From: Stictocephala bisonia
Lineage: Eukaryota > Arthropoda > Insecta > Hemiptera > Membracidae
Direction: 5' to 3'
Length of the DNA: 64,000 nucleotides
NCBI GenBank assembly: GCA_035578905.1
Contig: JAQJVL010000126.1
Coordinates: 2,064,517-2,128,516, forward strand
The notes below the pieces were generated by a model that had not been told where the DNA came from, searched no databases, and saw nothing but the letters and a program-made list of their open reading frames with translations. The translations under genes were made by a program, and so were the position numbers. Positions 11,970 through 22,589 of the stretch are shown here, piece by piece. The stretch's first letter is position 1. Each line of letters starts with the position of its first letter.

Positions 11970-12065
11970 TTTATTTAACAAGTGAAGCACCAACCATTTG
12001 CTCAATTGTGTATTCAAACCTTGCCCTCCGCAGTCTGAAGCCACAGCACATAGCCACCAAGCCAG
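11970..12065 (-). mobile_element. tRNA-derived SINE fragment
   Basis: Read on the minus strand it has GGTGGCTATGTGCTGTGGC (A-box region), then GCTTCAGACTGCGGAG, then AGGTTTGAATAC in the B-box position. The plus-strand copy at 20,846 has the near-identical GCTTCCGACTGCGGAG, so both belong to one SINE family. Its body (plus-strand GTGAAGCACCAACCATT) also matches the fragment at 17,685. Confidence 0.6.
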
Positions 12066-12149
12066 GAACACTAATACAAACTAAACATTTGAAGAGAATG
12101 ACTTTTAAAACATGAAGACAATTATTATAACAAATTTAGTAATATTTTT

Positions 12150-12566
12150 ATGGATCACTTTAAAAACATTGTTTTTGAAGATTGGAAAAATACGAAACCC
12201 AAAATTTAGTTAAGGTACATTGATGATATCTTTTGTGTTTGGGAAGAAAAATTTAACATACAAAATGAATTTTTAACCTATATAAATTAAATAAGACCGA
12301 CAGTAAAATTCACTATTGAAAACTAAGTTAATAGGGAAATTTCTTTTCAGGATGTTTTAATTACTAAGACAAAAGAAAACAAAGTTAAGACTTTTCTTTT
12401 TCACAAAAAAACTTTCAGTGGACAGTATCTAAATTGTAATTCAAACAATCCTCAACATATTAAAATTGGTCTTGTACAAAGTTTATTTAAAAGGATTGAT
12501 GCGTTAGTCACAGATACGAAAGACAAAATACTTCAAGAAAAAGATATTACAGATCTGTTGATTTAA
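12150..12566 (+). pseudogene. Penelope-like reverse transcriptase relic
   Basis: A single frame of 139 codons with three internal stops. It contains RYIDDIFCVWEEKF near codon 23 (the RT catalytic YxDD box), then PTVKFTIEN, ISFQDVLITK, KVKTFLFHKKTFSGQYLNC, NPQHIKIGLVQSLFKR and IDALVTD. This order (RYxDDxFxxW, then FLDV-like, then HK.T.T.YL, then K.GL..SL..R) is that of Penelope-like elements and differs from the LINEs in this window. The GIY-YIG endonuclease expected downstream is absent, so this is a short 3'-truncated RT fragment. Confidence 0.82.
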
Positions 12567-12614
12567 ATGATTATGCTAGAAGAATTATTTAAATAGCAAA
12601 AAGATAAACAAAAT

Positions 12615-13130
12615 TAATAATGAATATGACTAGGGGCATTCCTCAGGGCTCCATTCTGGGTCTAGTTTTATTCCCATTATATGTGAATAATACCCTTCTT
12701 CAATGACTAACGGTAATATTTGCTGGAATAAGCAAGAATATATGTTGAATAAGCCTCCAATTCAAGATCAGCTCGGTTATTAGCTGTGACCTAGAAGGGA
12801 AGAATTCTATCTGTCACAGCTAATAACCGAGCTGATATTGAATTGGAGGCATTTGTGCATTTGAACTCAGTGTGTAATTGGTTTGATGAAAATAAATTGC
12901 AAGTTACTGACAGTTAAGCTCAAGTAACTGAGTTTTTCATTAGGAGTTCTCACATTAAGGAATGTTTGTCATTTTTATTGAAATTAAAAGAAGCCATTTT
13001 CAGTGAGACAACAGAGTTTCATATTGATAGTAATTTAAATTTTTAAACACACTTTTCCTCAGTCTGTAAAAAATTAGGTGCTGGTATTTTTGCATTAAGA
13101 AATTCTGCTTTGTTCATGCTTTGTTCAATA
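12615..13130 (+). pseudogene. LINE RT fragment
   Basis: Reads TRGIPQGSILGLVLFPLYVN (RT motif near 12,634-12,690), then after a hairpin SVTANNRADIELEAF and NSVCNWFDENKLQVTDS, then KECLSFL and HIDSNLNF followed by KKLGAGIFALRNSA. These are blocks around and after the RT active site in Jockey/CR1-like LINEs. The active-site YADD is lost at the hairpin insertion, and stops interrupt the frame. It ends abruptly at the G-rich minisatellite. Confidence 0.75.
12753..12850. repeat. 38-bp inverted repeat (hairpin) inside LINE RT
   Basis: 12,753-12,790 is the reverse complement of 12,813-12,850 with one mismatch; the spacer is 22 bp. The right arm is LINE coding sequence, so the left arm is an inverted duplication of it, probably made by template switching. 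Confidence 0.92.
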
Positions 13131-13132
13131 CC

Positions 13133-13640
13133 ACTGTGCGTGTATGGGTGGATCAATACCACTGTATCGAAAAAGAGTTTTGGTAACTGTTTATTACTTG
13201 ATCAGAAAAGGTATTTATATGTGAAATTCTTCTTCATCTAGCAAGCCCTTGTTTTACGAATTGTCTCCTAAGAAACACTTATGACACCCAAAGTGTGCAG
13301 GGGTACAACCTAGTATAACCCCCACCCATACACGTATAGGTTATGGTACGTGTACTGTACGTGTGTATGGGCGGGCGGGTGGGTCAGTGCCACTGTACGT
13401 GTATGGGCGGGCAGGTGGGTCAGTGCTACTGAACGTGAATGGGTGGGCGGGTGGGTCAGTGCCACTGTACACCCACCCGTCCACCCATACATGTACGGTG
13501 GTATTTACCCACCAACCCATGCACGTACAGTGGCATTTACCCACTTGCCCACCCATGCACGTACGGTGGCATTTACCCACCCGCCCACCCATACATGTAC
13601 GGTGGTATTTACCGCCACCCATTCACGCACAGTGATAGGT
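13133..13640. repeat. G-rich minisatellite, head-to-head inverted
   Basis: Units related to the 4.05-kb minisatellite. 13,133-13,175 has one degenerate unit. 13,345-13,465 has G-rich units on the plus strand (TGTATGGGCGGGCGGGTGGG). 13,469-13,635 has the same unit reversed (CACCCGCCCACCCATACA). The switch at about 13,466 makes a fold-back. All open frames here on both strands are repeat translations. Confidence 0.92.
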
Positions 13641-14683
13641 GAACACAATTTACTCACCTTCCCGTGTATCTTCACCCACCGTGTCCTTTTGTATGACAAT
13701 AAAACTAGCCTCAGTTGTTTAACTGACCTCCTTACACAGGAGTATGATCTTCATCCAAACAATAACCTTAATCTACCTCCCCACAAAACTGCATTTTTTT
13801 AGTAACATTTATAGTTTAACCCTAAACTCTTCACTGTACTGCCAAATCCAATAAAATGTAGAATTGGTATGAGCAGGTTTTCTGGAAAATCTAAAGCTTA
13901 TCTTTTGTCTCATGCCTTCTACAGTGCAGAAGAATATTTGTAATGCCAGGTTAAGTGATTTATAATAATATTTTGTTTTAAAGGTTTTTATATTCAATTA
14001 TAAATGAATGTACATACAAGTAATGGAGCTATTACACAGTCTACAAAAATAAAGGAGTTTTTTTTATTTTGAATTTATGTGGGAGGGACAGTTGCCTCAA
14101 ATGCCTAGACAAAGAAAACAATAATAAATATGCAACAATTCAAAAATGAACAAACTAATCTTCTAAATGGTACTGCTACAAATTAAATAGGACTGGCTAA
14201 GCTAGAAAATAACTTAAAACTATTTAAAACCTCCACCTCTACTTCACCTCAAGACTGTTCATTTCTAAAAGGCTTGTTTCTACGTTCTGTGTTCACTAAG
14301 TAGAAATTAAAATAGAATTATATTAATAAAAATAACAACATAAGATTTCAAACTTGTAATTTGATTTTTAATAAAGTTTCATTACCATTTGATGTTTTAA
14401 TAAAATTAGCACAATGCATTAAATCTGGCCAGCTAGTGGACGTAAGTCTTCTGGCTGTGAGTCACTAGTGTGAAATAGTGCATCCCTGATGGACAAGTGT
14501 CTCGTATGGTGCAACAAATCATCTGAATAAGTAGTGGAGTGGGGTTAGAGTAACCAGCGAACTGCATTCATCTACTCTCTGCAAGGCAACAGAGCTACCA
14601 CAATACAAACCTCGTTTTGCTGAGGAATTCTATTCTAACCTATTTATTTAAACATAAAAATATCCCTTTTACTAAATGGACTG
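13641..14683. other. No gene seen
   Basis: AT-rich DNA between the minisatellite and a MITE. No family recognised. Confidence 0.5.
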
Positions 14684-15266
14684 GGGGGAAGTACCCTATC
14701 CTGCCCCAACTGAGCTACGCTCATGCCTGACTACAGGTTTATTTATTTTTTTTTTTACCATCCTTTAATTTGTATATTTCCAAATAAATTTGTATAGATG
14801 AGTTCAATAAACAATCAAGAACTGAGAAAAATGTACTCCCACTATACTTTTTCTGGATTCCGAGTCAGGGTGTTATTTTGGCTACACACTACGTTATGCA
14901 TATAGCAGGCTATTACATGTTGGATAGATTCTGTCTGCGTCTATAATTTGAAAGGAATAATGATCCATTAGGCTAGTTAATATTCAAAATAAAAAAAGGA
15001 TTGGCTAACTGGAAATGTTGATTTGCAAGAAATTGAATTATTGCCTGGTTCAGTTTAAAAAAATAATAACATTTACCTTATGAAATCAATATAGATTCCC
15101 CCTAAAAGAGTGTTTTAAAGTGTTTATCCAAAATGTAATAGCCTGATTTTTGCGTGATTTTTACTGTGTAGCCAAAATAACACTCTGACTCTGAATCCAG
15201 TAAAAAGTAAGAAACATGTTGTCAGGCAAGCGTAGCTAAGTTGGGGCAGGATAGGGTACTTCCCCC
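14684..15266. mobile_element. MITE with long imperfect terminal inverted repeats
   Basis: The left end (GGGGAAGTACCCTATCCTGC at 14,685, then CCCAACTGAGCTACGCT) is matched by the reverse complement of 15,205-15,266. A second inverted block pairs 14,840-14,890 (TGTTATTTTGGCTACACA) with 15,170-15,210. The element is about 580 bp and has no coding capacity. I cannot assign a superfamily, and the target duplication is unclear. Confidence 0.85.
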
Positions 15267-16374
15267 GCGGTAGCAGAAAGAGTCTGCTAGTCATCACAAA
15301 AAATCAAAAATCAATCAAATGTGTGGCAAGCCTGTTCCACAGCCCTTCAAGTTGTTTCCAATTAGAATAGAAATATACAGTTTTGTTGAAAAAAATATAT
15401 ACTATCCTTACAATTTTTGGGAGGATAAATTTTTTTTCAATAAAAATAGTTTTTAGTAGATACAGTTGTGGGTTCAAATATTTTTTTGAATTAAAATTAA
15501 AATATTAATGATTTCTTTAAAACACACTTGTTAAAAAACCGTTTGAGGTGTCATTGAATTGGAATTATCATAATGCCTTGTTTATCATGATGAAAAAAAT
15601 GATATAATGAGCAGAAACATATACAGAATCAATATTTATATTAAGTTTCAAGATCTAATTTTCTTTCTTTAATGTCAATTATTTAAAAATTCATATTTTG
15701 AAATAAATAAACATCATTTACATGTTTTACATCCTATAATTATAGATACCTCTCCTTTATTATAGATACCTCTCCTTTATTATAACTTCAAGAATTCAAT
15801 CCTGAATTTTGCTGACTCTTTTTAGAAATAAACTGTTTATTGTAGTAGAAGAATGCCATAACAATTTTAACTCTCCATTTATACCTCAATTGACCAGAAA
15901 AAAAGGTAATTATATAAAAATAGCTAAATTTTTTAATTAAAATGCTACAAATAAGAATTAAAAACACTTCAGACAAACAAATAAAATTGCTTTCACTAAT
16001 AGTTACGCAACATTGTCCCCAAACTTAGTATATCAAATTGGGAATAAAACATTCATTCATATATTTTAGGTGAATTAAGCACTTACAATGTGTTTGATTA
16101 TCAAACAAATAAGGAAGTATTGATTAATAGACTTTTTGTTCAGTTTTAAAATTAGACATAATTCTTGGGCTCGTAGTATTAATTTGTTGGATATACTCTG
16201 CAGACAAGTCAAACAACAAATAAAAAATGACAGACAAGTTACAAATAATATCAACTGTCATGCTGGGAGGACAGAACAGGAAGAAAGTTATGTAAGAACC
16301 AGAACACATTTCTCTCCCAGGATCGTGGGTTACTTAGAGACTCAATGCTGAAGAATGCAACTGGGCCATTAGGT
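15267..16374. other. No gene seen; one 20-bp tandem duplication
   Basis: AT-rich. TATAGATACCTCTCCTTTAT occurs twice in tandem at 15,741-15,780. Nothing else is supported. Confidence 0.55.
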
Positions 16375-16460
16375 ACAATGCTAATGACCCACCCACCCTC
16401 CCATACATGTACAGTAGTAATGACCCACCCACCCTCCCATACACGAACAGTGGTAACCCC
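16375..16460 (-). repeat. G-rich minisatellite, reverse orientation
   Basis: Two tandem units read ATGACCCACCCACCCTCCCA and TACATGTACAGTAGTA-like spacers; the complement gives GGGAGGGTGGGTGGG. Same family as 4.05 and 13.3 kb. Confidence 0.85.
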
Positions 16461-17684
16461 TAACCACTGTACAATTACCACTGCTGCTCTGAAAATAAAA
16501 GCAGAGTAAACAAATTCTGATATATCTTCAAGTAAAAAATGATGACATGCACAATTTAATTTCTCTCTATATTTGTAGAAATTAATAAAAGTCCTTCGTG
16601 GCCAGCAAAATTTATAAAAAAAACTTTTTATTTCAACTGCACATCGTGACATATTATTTGACACTTTATACCTCATCCAATCACTTAAACTACATATAAA
16701 ATCTGACAGAAAGCAAATGACACTTAGCCCTTAACCGCACGTGTGCCTTTTTAAAATGTCAGTGCTTGCTTAGAGTGTCCCTAAAACCCCATGGCTAATA
16801 TTTTCTTTCTGACGTAAACTAATTTTCTAATTTAGTGCAACTATATATTATGTTTACCTTATTATTTAGGAATATAATCCCAAAGTTTTATGGTTCAAAA
16901 CAAATTAATTTTTTAACAGTAATTAAGAAAATAAGAAGATTATAAATTTTGTCAAGAAAACAGTATTTTCATATTTTTTTTTTTTAAATATAAACACTTA
17001 GATTGATTTGTTAACTTTAAAACATTTTCAGTGTAAATTTTATAGGATATTTTACTTTAAAATATATTTTATTTTCTTATTACGTAAGAAGAAGTAAAAC
17101 ATAATTGGTTGTGTGGGGTGTCTGAGGCACTCCCGTGACGTTTGACAGAACAGTACTTTATCCCATTGAACTGTGAATGACGAAATCTGATCTATTGGGT
17201 ATCGAAATCTGATCTAAAGGTGATTGAAAGGTACTGGATGCCTCACCAGTTTCGGCAACCTAAACTTTCATATAAAACAAAAACTAATATTCTGGAGTGA
17301 TTTATACATCCCGTGTAAGCACTTAGGGTTAATGGGAACAACTTTTATAGTTTCACTAGATGAATTTGTCATATCAGCCCATCAAGTGGCCCTAAAGTCC
17401 AATGTTTATAATTTGTATCAGTGACTCTCTTAGTAGTTGAATAAGGTATAACTTTAAACTATTTCAAAAATTTTGTGAAGTTTTCATTCAATTTTAATAA
17501 TAACTTTTTAGTCTCTAAACAATAATGTAAAGAATGAATATATCCAAGTTCCAATCCACATTCATACATAAATTACATACATACTGTGTTTTGGAAAAAG
17601 TTTTAAAAAATTTTAATTTTAATTTCCATTAAAAAAACACTCACCAGTTCATATAGGCTGTAGGCCTGTCTGTAAACTGTATTC
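16461..17684. other. No gene seen
   Basis: AT-rich. Short open frames (for example 17,224-17,424) show no recognisable domain or codon pattern. Confidence 0.5.
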
Positions 17685-17770
17685 AACAGTGAAGTACCGA
17701 CCATTAGCTCAGTTGGAACCTTGGACAATGCTCTACTAGAGATGTAGTGGGCTAGAGTGGTTGGCCATAA
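17685..17770 (-). mobile_element. SINE body fragment
   Basis: The plus strand reads CAGTGAAGTACCGACCATTA then GCTCAGTTGG, matching the complement of the SINE bodies at 11,970 and 20,846. TAGCTCAGTTGG mimics a tRNA A-box, but no B-box follows. Confidence 0.45.
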
Positions 17771-17900
17771 GACCAATTTTAAACAGATAAGTAGTTTTTT
17801 GATGAATTTTTTCTGATAAAATTATATTTGATAGTTAACATTTTAGGTATTGTAAAGGCGAATGGTGATTGCTTAGTGTATTATCTTTTTTTATTTTAAA

Positions 17901-18285
17901 GTTTGGGGCCGTTCCTAAATTACATAATGCTTTCAGACTCCCTCCTGTAACGGTAATACCAAAGCCCCTCAAATATTACGTAACGCTGTCACCAACCTAC
18001 CTCAAATTTAGTCATCCACTTTCATGCATATTTTCATTTATGATAAAGTCATTGTTTAGACTTTTTCCAGTTTGTTTTATAGTGGGGGGAGGATATACTA
18101 GTAACTTTAAAATTTTGTATTTTAGGGAATAACGATAAAATTTTGTGAATGAATCCAAAAAATGTTTTCAGGTTTAACAGTTATATAACATTGCGTAGAA
18201 CCCTTCTACTCTGCCCCGTAATGATGTATAATGTTGCCAAAAAAACCCCTCTCCCCTTCAGGCGTTACATAATTTAGGGACCTGT
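17901..18285. mobile_element. MITE of about 385 bp
   Basis: The left end GGGGCCGTTCCTAAATTACA (17,905) pairs with the reverse complement of the right end (GGCGTTACATAATTTAGGGA, near 18,261-18,280). An internal TTACGTAACGCTGTC repeats the subterminal motif. I recall AAATTACGTAACGC-type MITEs from many insects but cannot name the family. An 87-codon frame across it is not a gene. Confidence 0.7.
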
Positions 18286-18884
18286 AATAAGCATGCTAAA
18301 AATTGTGTTCTAATATTAAAAATTAGTTGAAATGAAAATATAAGCAAATTATAAAAACAAAAAGTATTCAGCATAAATCATTTTCAAAAATTAATTGAAA
18401 TTTAAGTGTCGAAATCAGCTAACGAACAACTGCTTCAAGCTTCTTATACTAGAGCTTTGTTGTTGCTTGATTTAAAAAACTTTGACATTGGTCATATGGA
18501 GCATGGATATAAGCTGGCCTGTGATCAAATTGTTGTATCATTCAGCTCACTATTAAAGAAAAACATCATAAAATTAGTTTTTATATTTATTACTTGCCGT
18601 ATGAAACCATCTCAAAGGACTCTTTACTGGCTCGTTATTTTTTTACCACCAAAAAACAAACTTGTAACAAAAAACATTTCTGTCCATAACATTATTCTTT
18701 CCCATGTACTGTGACATGCCTCCATTTTTACCTGATAAATAAATCAATATGGCTTTTCTACCTAACTCTTGCTATTGATAAACAATTTCTGTATACATTT
18801 TTGTAACTGACATACATACAATATATATTTATATTTAGCGATTTACTAAAAAGTTTATTTTGGTTGTGAAGAAAGCTCTTTTTG
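18286..18884. other. No recognised gene
   Basis: A 102-codon open frame (18,406-18,714) lacks any recognisable motif and could be chance in AT-rich DNA. It starts at a GTG-type codon. Confidence 0.4.
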
Positions 18885-20035
18885 ACAGCTGAAGGATGGT
18901 CTTTCACAGGGGTCCGTACTTGATCCAATTTTATTTAACGTGTATACTGATGACATCCCAATCACAAAGTCTAGAAAATTTATATATGCAGACGATATTG
19001 CTTTAGCTTATCAACACAAGGACTTCACAGCTACTGAAGAAACATTCACAAATAATCTTGCAGCCCTCAAAGAATATTTTAAAACCTGGAAGCTGAATCC
19101 TCACCCGTGAAAAACGTAAAAAAAGTAGCCTGCTTCCACCTAAGTAATTGACTAGCTAATCAAAAATTAAGCGTCTTTCTAAATGGTGCAAAACCTCACC
19201 ACAATGATCATCCACAGTACCTGGGAGTAACGTTAGATTGATCGCTGATATTTAAAAGCCATCTTCAAAAAACTGCAGCTAAAATGAAAACCAGGGCAAA
19301 TGTACAACATCATATTGCTGGAACAACTTGGGGAGTCAACGCACACGTCCTACATACTACTGCTTCATCACTGGTTTATTCAGCTAATGAATACAGTGCT
19401 CCCGTATGGCTAAATAGCGCACATACAAAAGCAATTGATGTCCAACTTAATAGGGCCATGAGAGCTATTAGTGGCACTCATGGCAACTTCACTACCTTGG
19501 CTCCCAGAGCTCTGCAATATAGCTGCAGAAATAAGACTTTAGGAGGCTACTTAAAGAATTCAATAAGATCCTGAATGCTCCGTGCCTACCCAATACCCAG
19601 GATCTCCCAGAAAAGAACAGTCGCTTAAAATCTCAAAACCCACCTCTACGTACTGCTTTCCAGATGAGCAGGTCAAATTTCTCACCCAATACTGGCTGGG
19701 CCATAACGTGGAGCAGTTTTGACAGATGTAATAAGTTCCCTATTAACGATCCGTCAATACCTGTAGGTGGGATGAACCTCCCTTGTAGGGAGTGAACATT
19801 GTTGAATTGGTCCAAACTGGAAATGGTGTGGGCAGATGTAACTTCTGGTAATACAAATGGGGATTGACAATAGATCAATCATGTGATTGTGTGGAGTCTA
19901 TCAAAACAATGGATCACATAGTTTCAGAGTGCCTCTTGCGCTGTTTTACGGAGGGATTAGCCTCCATAAACAGATTCAGTGAGACAGGTCTTAATTGGCC
20001 TAACAGATTGATTTAGCTCTGTGACAGGAGATTAC
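18885..20035 (+). mobile_element. LINE fragment (Jockey-like), copy B
   Basis: Plus-strand 3' half of ORF2. It begins inside RT with LSQGSVLDPILFNVYTDD, then FIYADDIALAYQHKDF (the YADD active site at 18,985-18,996) and LAALKEYFKTWKLNPH. After a disrupted stretch, 19,284-19,574 is open and contains SSLVYSANEYSAPVWL and HTKAIDVQLNRAMRAISGT. The C-terminus near 19,880-19,980 has CDC..., QTMDHIVSECLLR and INRFSETGLNWPNR. It shares order and wording with copy A at 4.2-5.3 kb. Stops and shifts make it non-functional, and the 5' part is missing. Confidence 0.88.
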
Positions 20036-20845
20036 TTTACATTTTTATTTCTATTAATATCTAGTGACTTTTGAAGTTTTTCCAAGTTAAACACAGCTTT
20101 TTTCTAATTTTAAAGTTTTTTTTTTAAATGGTAGCTGACAAAAACCATATGCTATATATATACTAAAATGTATACAGTAAGTCACATACATTTATATTTA
20201 GCAAGTTACTCAAATATATAAACTATTGATCAATAACAAAATATTGGTAGGAAAGGCATGTTGATTTACTCATATCATAGTGGTCCTCCAATATAAATAG
20301 TGCTCTCATCTCAAATCACATCTTTAGTAAATCAATAGTGATTTTCAATTTACATTCAATCTCTTAATCATTTTTCAATAACACATTAAACTTTAAATGT
20401 AAAATGAAAGTAGCCATCTTGCTGTGTCATAACAAAGTTAATAATTTAATATTTATCGGTATTCATTTTAGAGTACACATTTACGGACTCAACAGTCCTT
20501 TCCATATTTTAGGGTAATTATAAGGGATGATATAAGTGTGTAATGATTGTATATAACTTGTTTCAACTGCTTTCTACGGATTCTAAAGAGGGGTAATTTA
20601 TTAAAAAGTGATTAAGACAGTGAAAACCCTTAAATTTATTTTGGAAGTTAAAGTAGAAAGTGAATGTTCAGATCTTTCTAACTGAAATTATAAAAATAAT
20701 TCTAACACTAACTATACTGTGTAATAATTATACATTTTTAACTATATAATTCAACTTTACAATATATTTTTAATTTCATGAAGAAAATTGCATAAAATGC
20801 TATCTTGTTAAACACATCTTTAGAATTTAACTATGCTACCAACAA
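20036..20845. other. No gene seen
   Basis: AT-rich intergenic DNA; no motif supported. Confidence 0.5.
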
Positions 20846-20960
20846 GGTGGCATAGTAGTTAAAGCTTCCGACTGCGGAGTGCAAAATTCAATATTCAAAT
20901 CCCCAACTAAGCTAACGGTTCACTCGCTGACTTAAGTTCACACACAGGCTTGCAGACCCA
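20846..20960 (+). mobile_element. tRNA-derived SINE
   Basis: TGGCATAGTAGTTAAAGC (A-box region, from 20,848), CTTCCGACTGCGGAGT, and TATTCAAATCCCC (B-box region, near 20,891) have tRNA-like order and spacing, followed by a body CCAACTAAGCTAACGGTTC shared in inverted form with 17,685 and 11,970. Confidence 0.65.
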
Positions 20961-21464
20961 AGTGAACTGGCTAGTAATGCTAAAAAAAATCAACTCATTA
21001 AAAATGTAGTTGTGTTGTATCAGTCACAACTAACCTTCTATTGCTATTCAAAATATTTATGTGAATCCAAAGTAGTTGTTTATCAATATTAATATTAGTT
21101 TTTATTATCTAAAAGTAGTAACATTGAATATAGAAGTAACAAAGATCTTGACATTTTATGTTTTCATCTCTCTAACATTAAAATGTTATTAACAAGAATT
21201 TTATGTGTTTGTATTACAGTTTTACTTTTTGTTGCTGTACCGTAACTGGTTTTAGAGGTAGAAAAGTACAATTGTTTAAACAATGTTAATGTGTGTATAA
21301 TTTAGATGCACAACTAATCTATATCAATCAACTTAGTAAACAGTTAATTTATATCAACACACTAAAGTTGTTAAGTTAAAACTAATTTAACGTTTTCTAT
21401 AGTTTCGTAATTTAATGTTTCATGGTTAGTTTTTGAAAACAAAAATATCACATTGCAAAAGTCT
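20961..21464. other. Likely 3' UTR and downstream region of the CRELD gene
   Basis: No coding signal. On the minus strand an AATAAA (complement of TTTATT at 21,101-21,106) lies about 360 bases after the CRELD stop and is a candidate poly(A) signal. No oligo(A) tract marks a retrocopy end. Confidence 0.4.
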
Positions 21465-22589
21465 TTAATTTCGCCAGAGATTTTCAAAACCTTCTAAAGT
21501 TTTAGAAAATGAAATGAAGTTTGCATTATTTAGAGTGCCTAGCATATATTCCGAAACAGTTACATAGACAGCGACACAGATCCCAATAACACTGGCTGCC
21601 CAGGGGCTGTTTTGAAATACTATGTATGTTGCAAAACACAATCCCCCGTAAGTTAAGTACCGAGTAACATCCGAATAAGAAACATAACTTTTCTCATTCA
21701 CACAAATGTTATCTTTCAGGACAAATCCTGGAGCACATTTTTCACACATATCAGGGCCATCCCCTGAGCAGGTGTCACAAGCTTGATCACATGCGAGGCA
21801 GGAGTATGACCCTTCATTGTTAACACAAAACTCGTTTCTTTTGCAGGGTGGCCTCTTGAAAAAACACTCGTTGACGTCAACACAACCCTTGACTTTGTCT
21901 TTTCTCCAGCCGTCCCGGCAGAACTCACAGCCCTGGGCGCCGGCTTGAGAACAGTTCCCATCACAAGCGGCGTGGCACCTGGCACACAACATCTTGTTGT
22001 CGTCCTTGTACGAGACGTAGTACGATGGTGCACACTGGTCGCAGAGTTCTCCCGTGTAACCCACGTCACAGCTGCACTGTCCGTTGCCCTTCCGAGTCCC
22101 GTTCCCCTTACACTTACCGTTGTTGTTGCACACTTGGTCGGGATATCCTGGGCACTGATTACAATTAGGTCCATAGTGTCCGTTTGGACAGCAGTAGCGT
22201 AATTTGTTTATACACAGATATTTAATAAGGTCGGGGCTCTCTGCTTTATCCTCCAACCACCAAGCTCGAATATCTTCTTTACATTTGTCAACTAAAGCAT
22301 TGCATTGGTCCTTAGCTCTATCCTCTCGACACATATTTGTAAATACGTCATTAAGAACGAGTTCATTCCTCTTCTTCTCATCTACTGTGGTACTTATTAG
22401 TTTGTCTTTAAATGTCTGTTCCAATTCCCGAGTAAAAGAATCTATTAGCATTTTACAAGCTTGACATGCAGGTAATTTAGTGTTTCTAGTTGCTTTGATT
22501 TGTGCATTAAGCGATCTATCAGTGGCATCTGTAAGCCATGAAACAGGTATTATATAAAGAAAAAAGAAAATAAAACAAACGAATCTCAT
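21465..22589 (-). CDS. CRELD-family cysteine-rich EGF-like membrane protein
   Basis: A complete 374-residue protein. Residues 1-19 are a hydrophobic signal peptide. Residues 40-135 form the DUF3456/canopy-like domain, with CQAC at 42-45 and conserved cysteines at 87, 96 and 103. An EGF-like domain at 146-186 ends CSCDVGYTGELCDQC. Furin-like cysteine repeats at 202-236 and 264-297 flank a calcium-binding-type EGF module starting DVNECFFKRPPC at 238. Two hydrophobic segments near 311-326 and 331-350 are the paired C-terminal transmembrane helices of CRELD1-type proteins; CRELD2-type lacks them. Family members act in the endoplasmic reticulum/secretory pathway as folding-related proteins. The ATG is supported by the signal peptide. 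The coding region has no intron, and the frame is clean. Neighbours are repeats. Identity as CRELD is firm; the vertebrate paralogue correspondence is inferred. Confidence 0.95.
   Translation of the reverse strand: MRFVCFIFFFLYIIPVSWLTDATDRSLNAQIKATRNTKLPACQACKMLIDSFTRELEQTFKDKLISTTVDEKKRNELVLNDVFTNMCREDRAKDQCNALVDKCKEDIRAWWLEDKAESPDLIKYLCINKLRYCCPNGHYGPNCNQCPGYPDQVCNNNGKCKGNGTRKGNGQCSCDVGYTGELCDQCAPSYYVSYKDDNKMLCARCHAACDGNCSQAGAQGCEFCRDGWRKDKVKGCVDVNECFFKRPPCKRNEFCVNNEGSYSCLACDQACDTCSGDGPDMCEKCAPGFVLKDNICVNEKSYVSYSDVTRYLTYGGLCFATYIVFQNSPWAASVIGICVAVYVTVSEYMLGTLNNANFISFSKTLEGFENLWRN

Noticed and set aside
13310..13802. Several overlapping open frames of 60-150 codons on both strands
   Set aside because: Low-complexity translations of the inverted G-rich minisatellite; coding in all frames at once is implausible.
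17705..17716. tRNA A-box TAGCTCAGTTGG as a tRNA gene
   Set aside because: No B-box or cloverleaf follows; the sequence matches the reversed body of SINE copies nearby.
17869..18132. 87-codon open frame
   Set aside because: It is MITE sequence with inverted ends, with no protein motif.
18406..18714. 102-codon open frame as a gene
   Set aside because: No recognisable domain, near-cognate start, AT-rich context; chance cannot be excluded.
21716..22464. Other frames overlapping CRELD
   Set aside because: The cysteine pattern and domains belong only to the 374-codon frame; the others are shadows.
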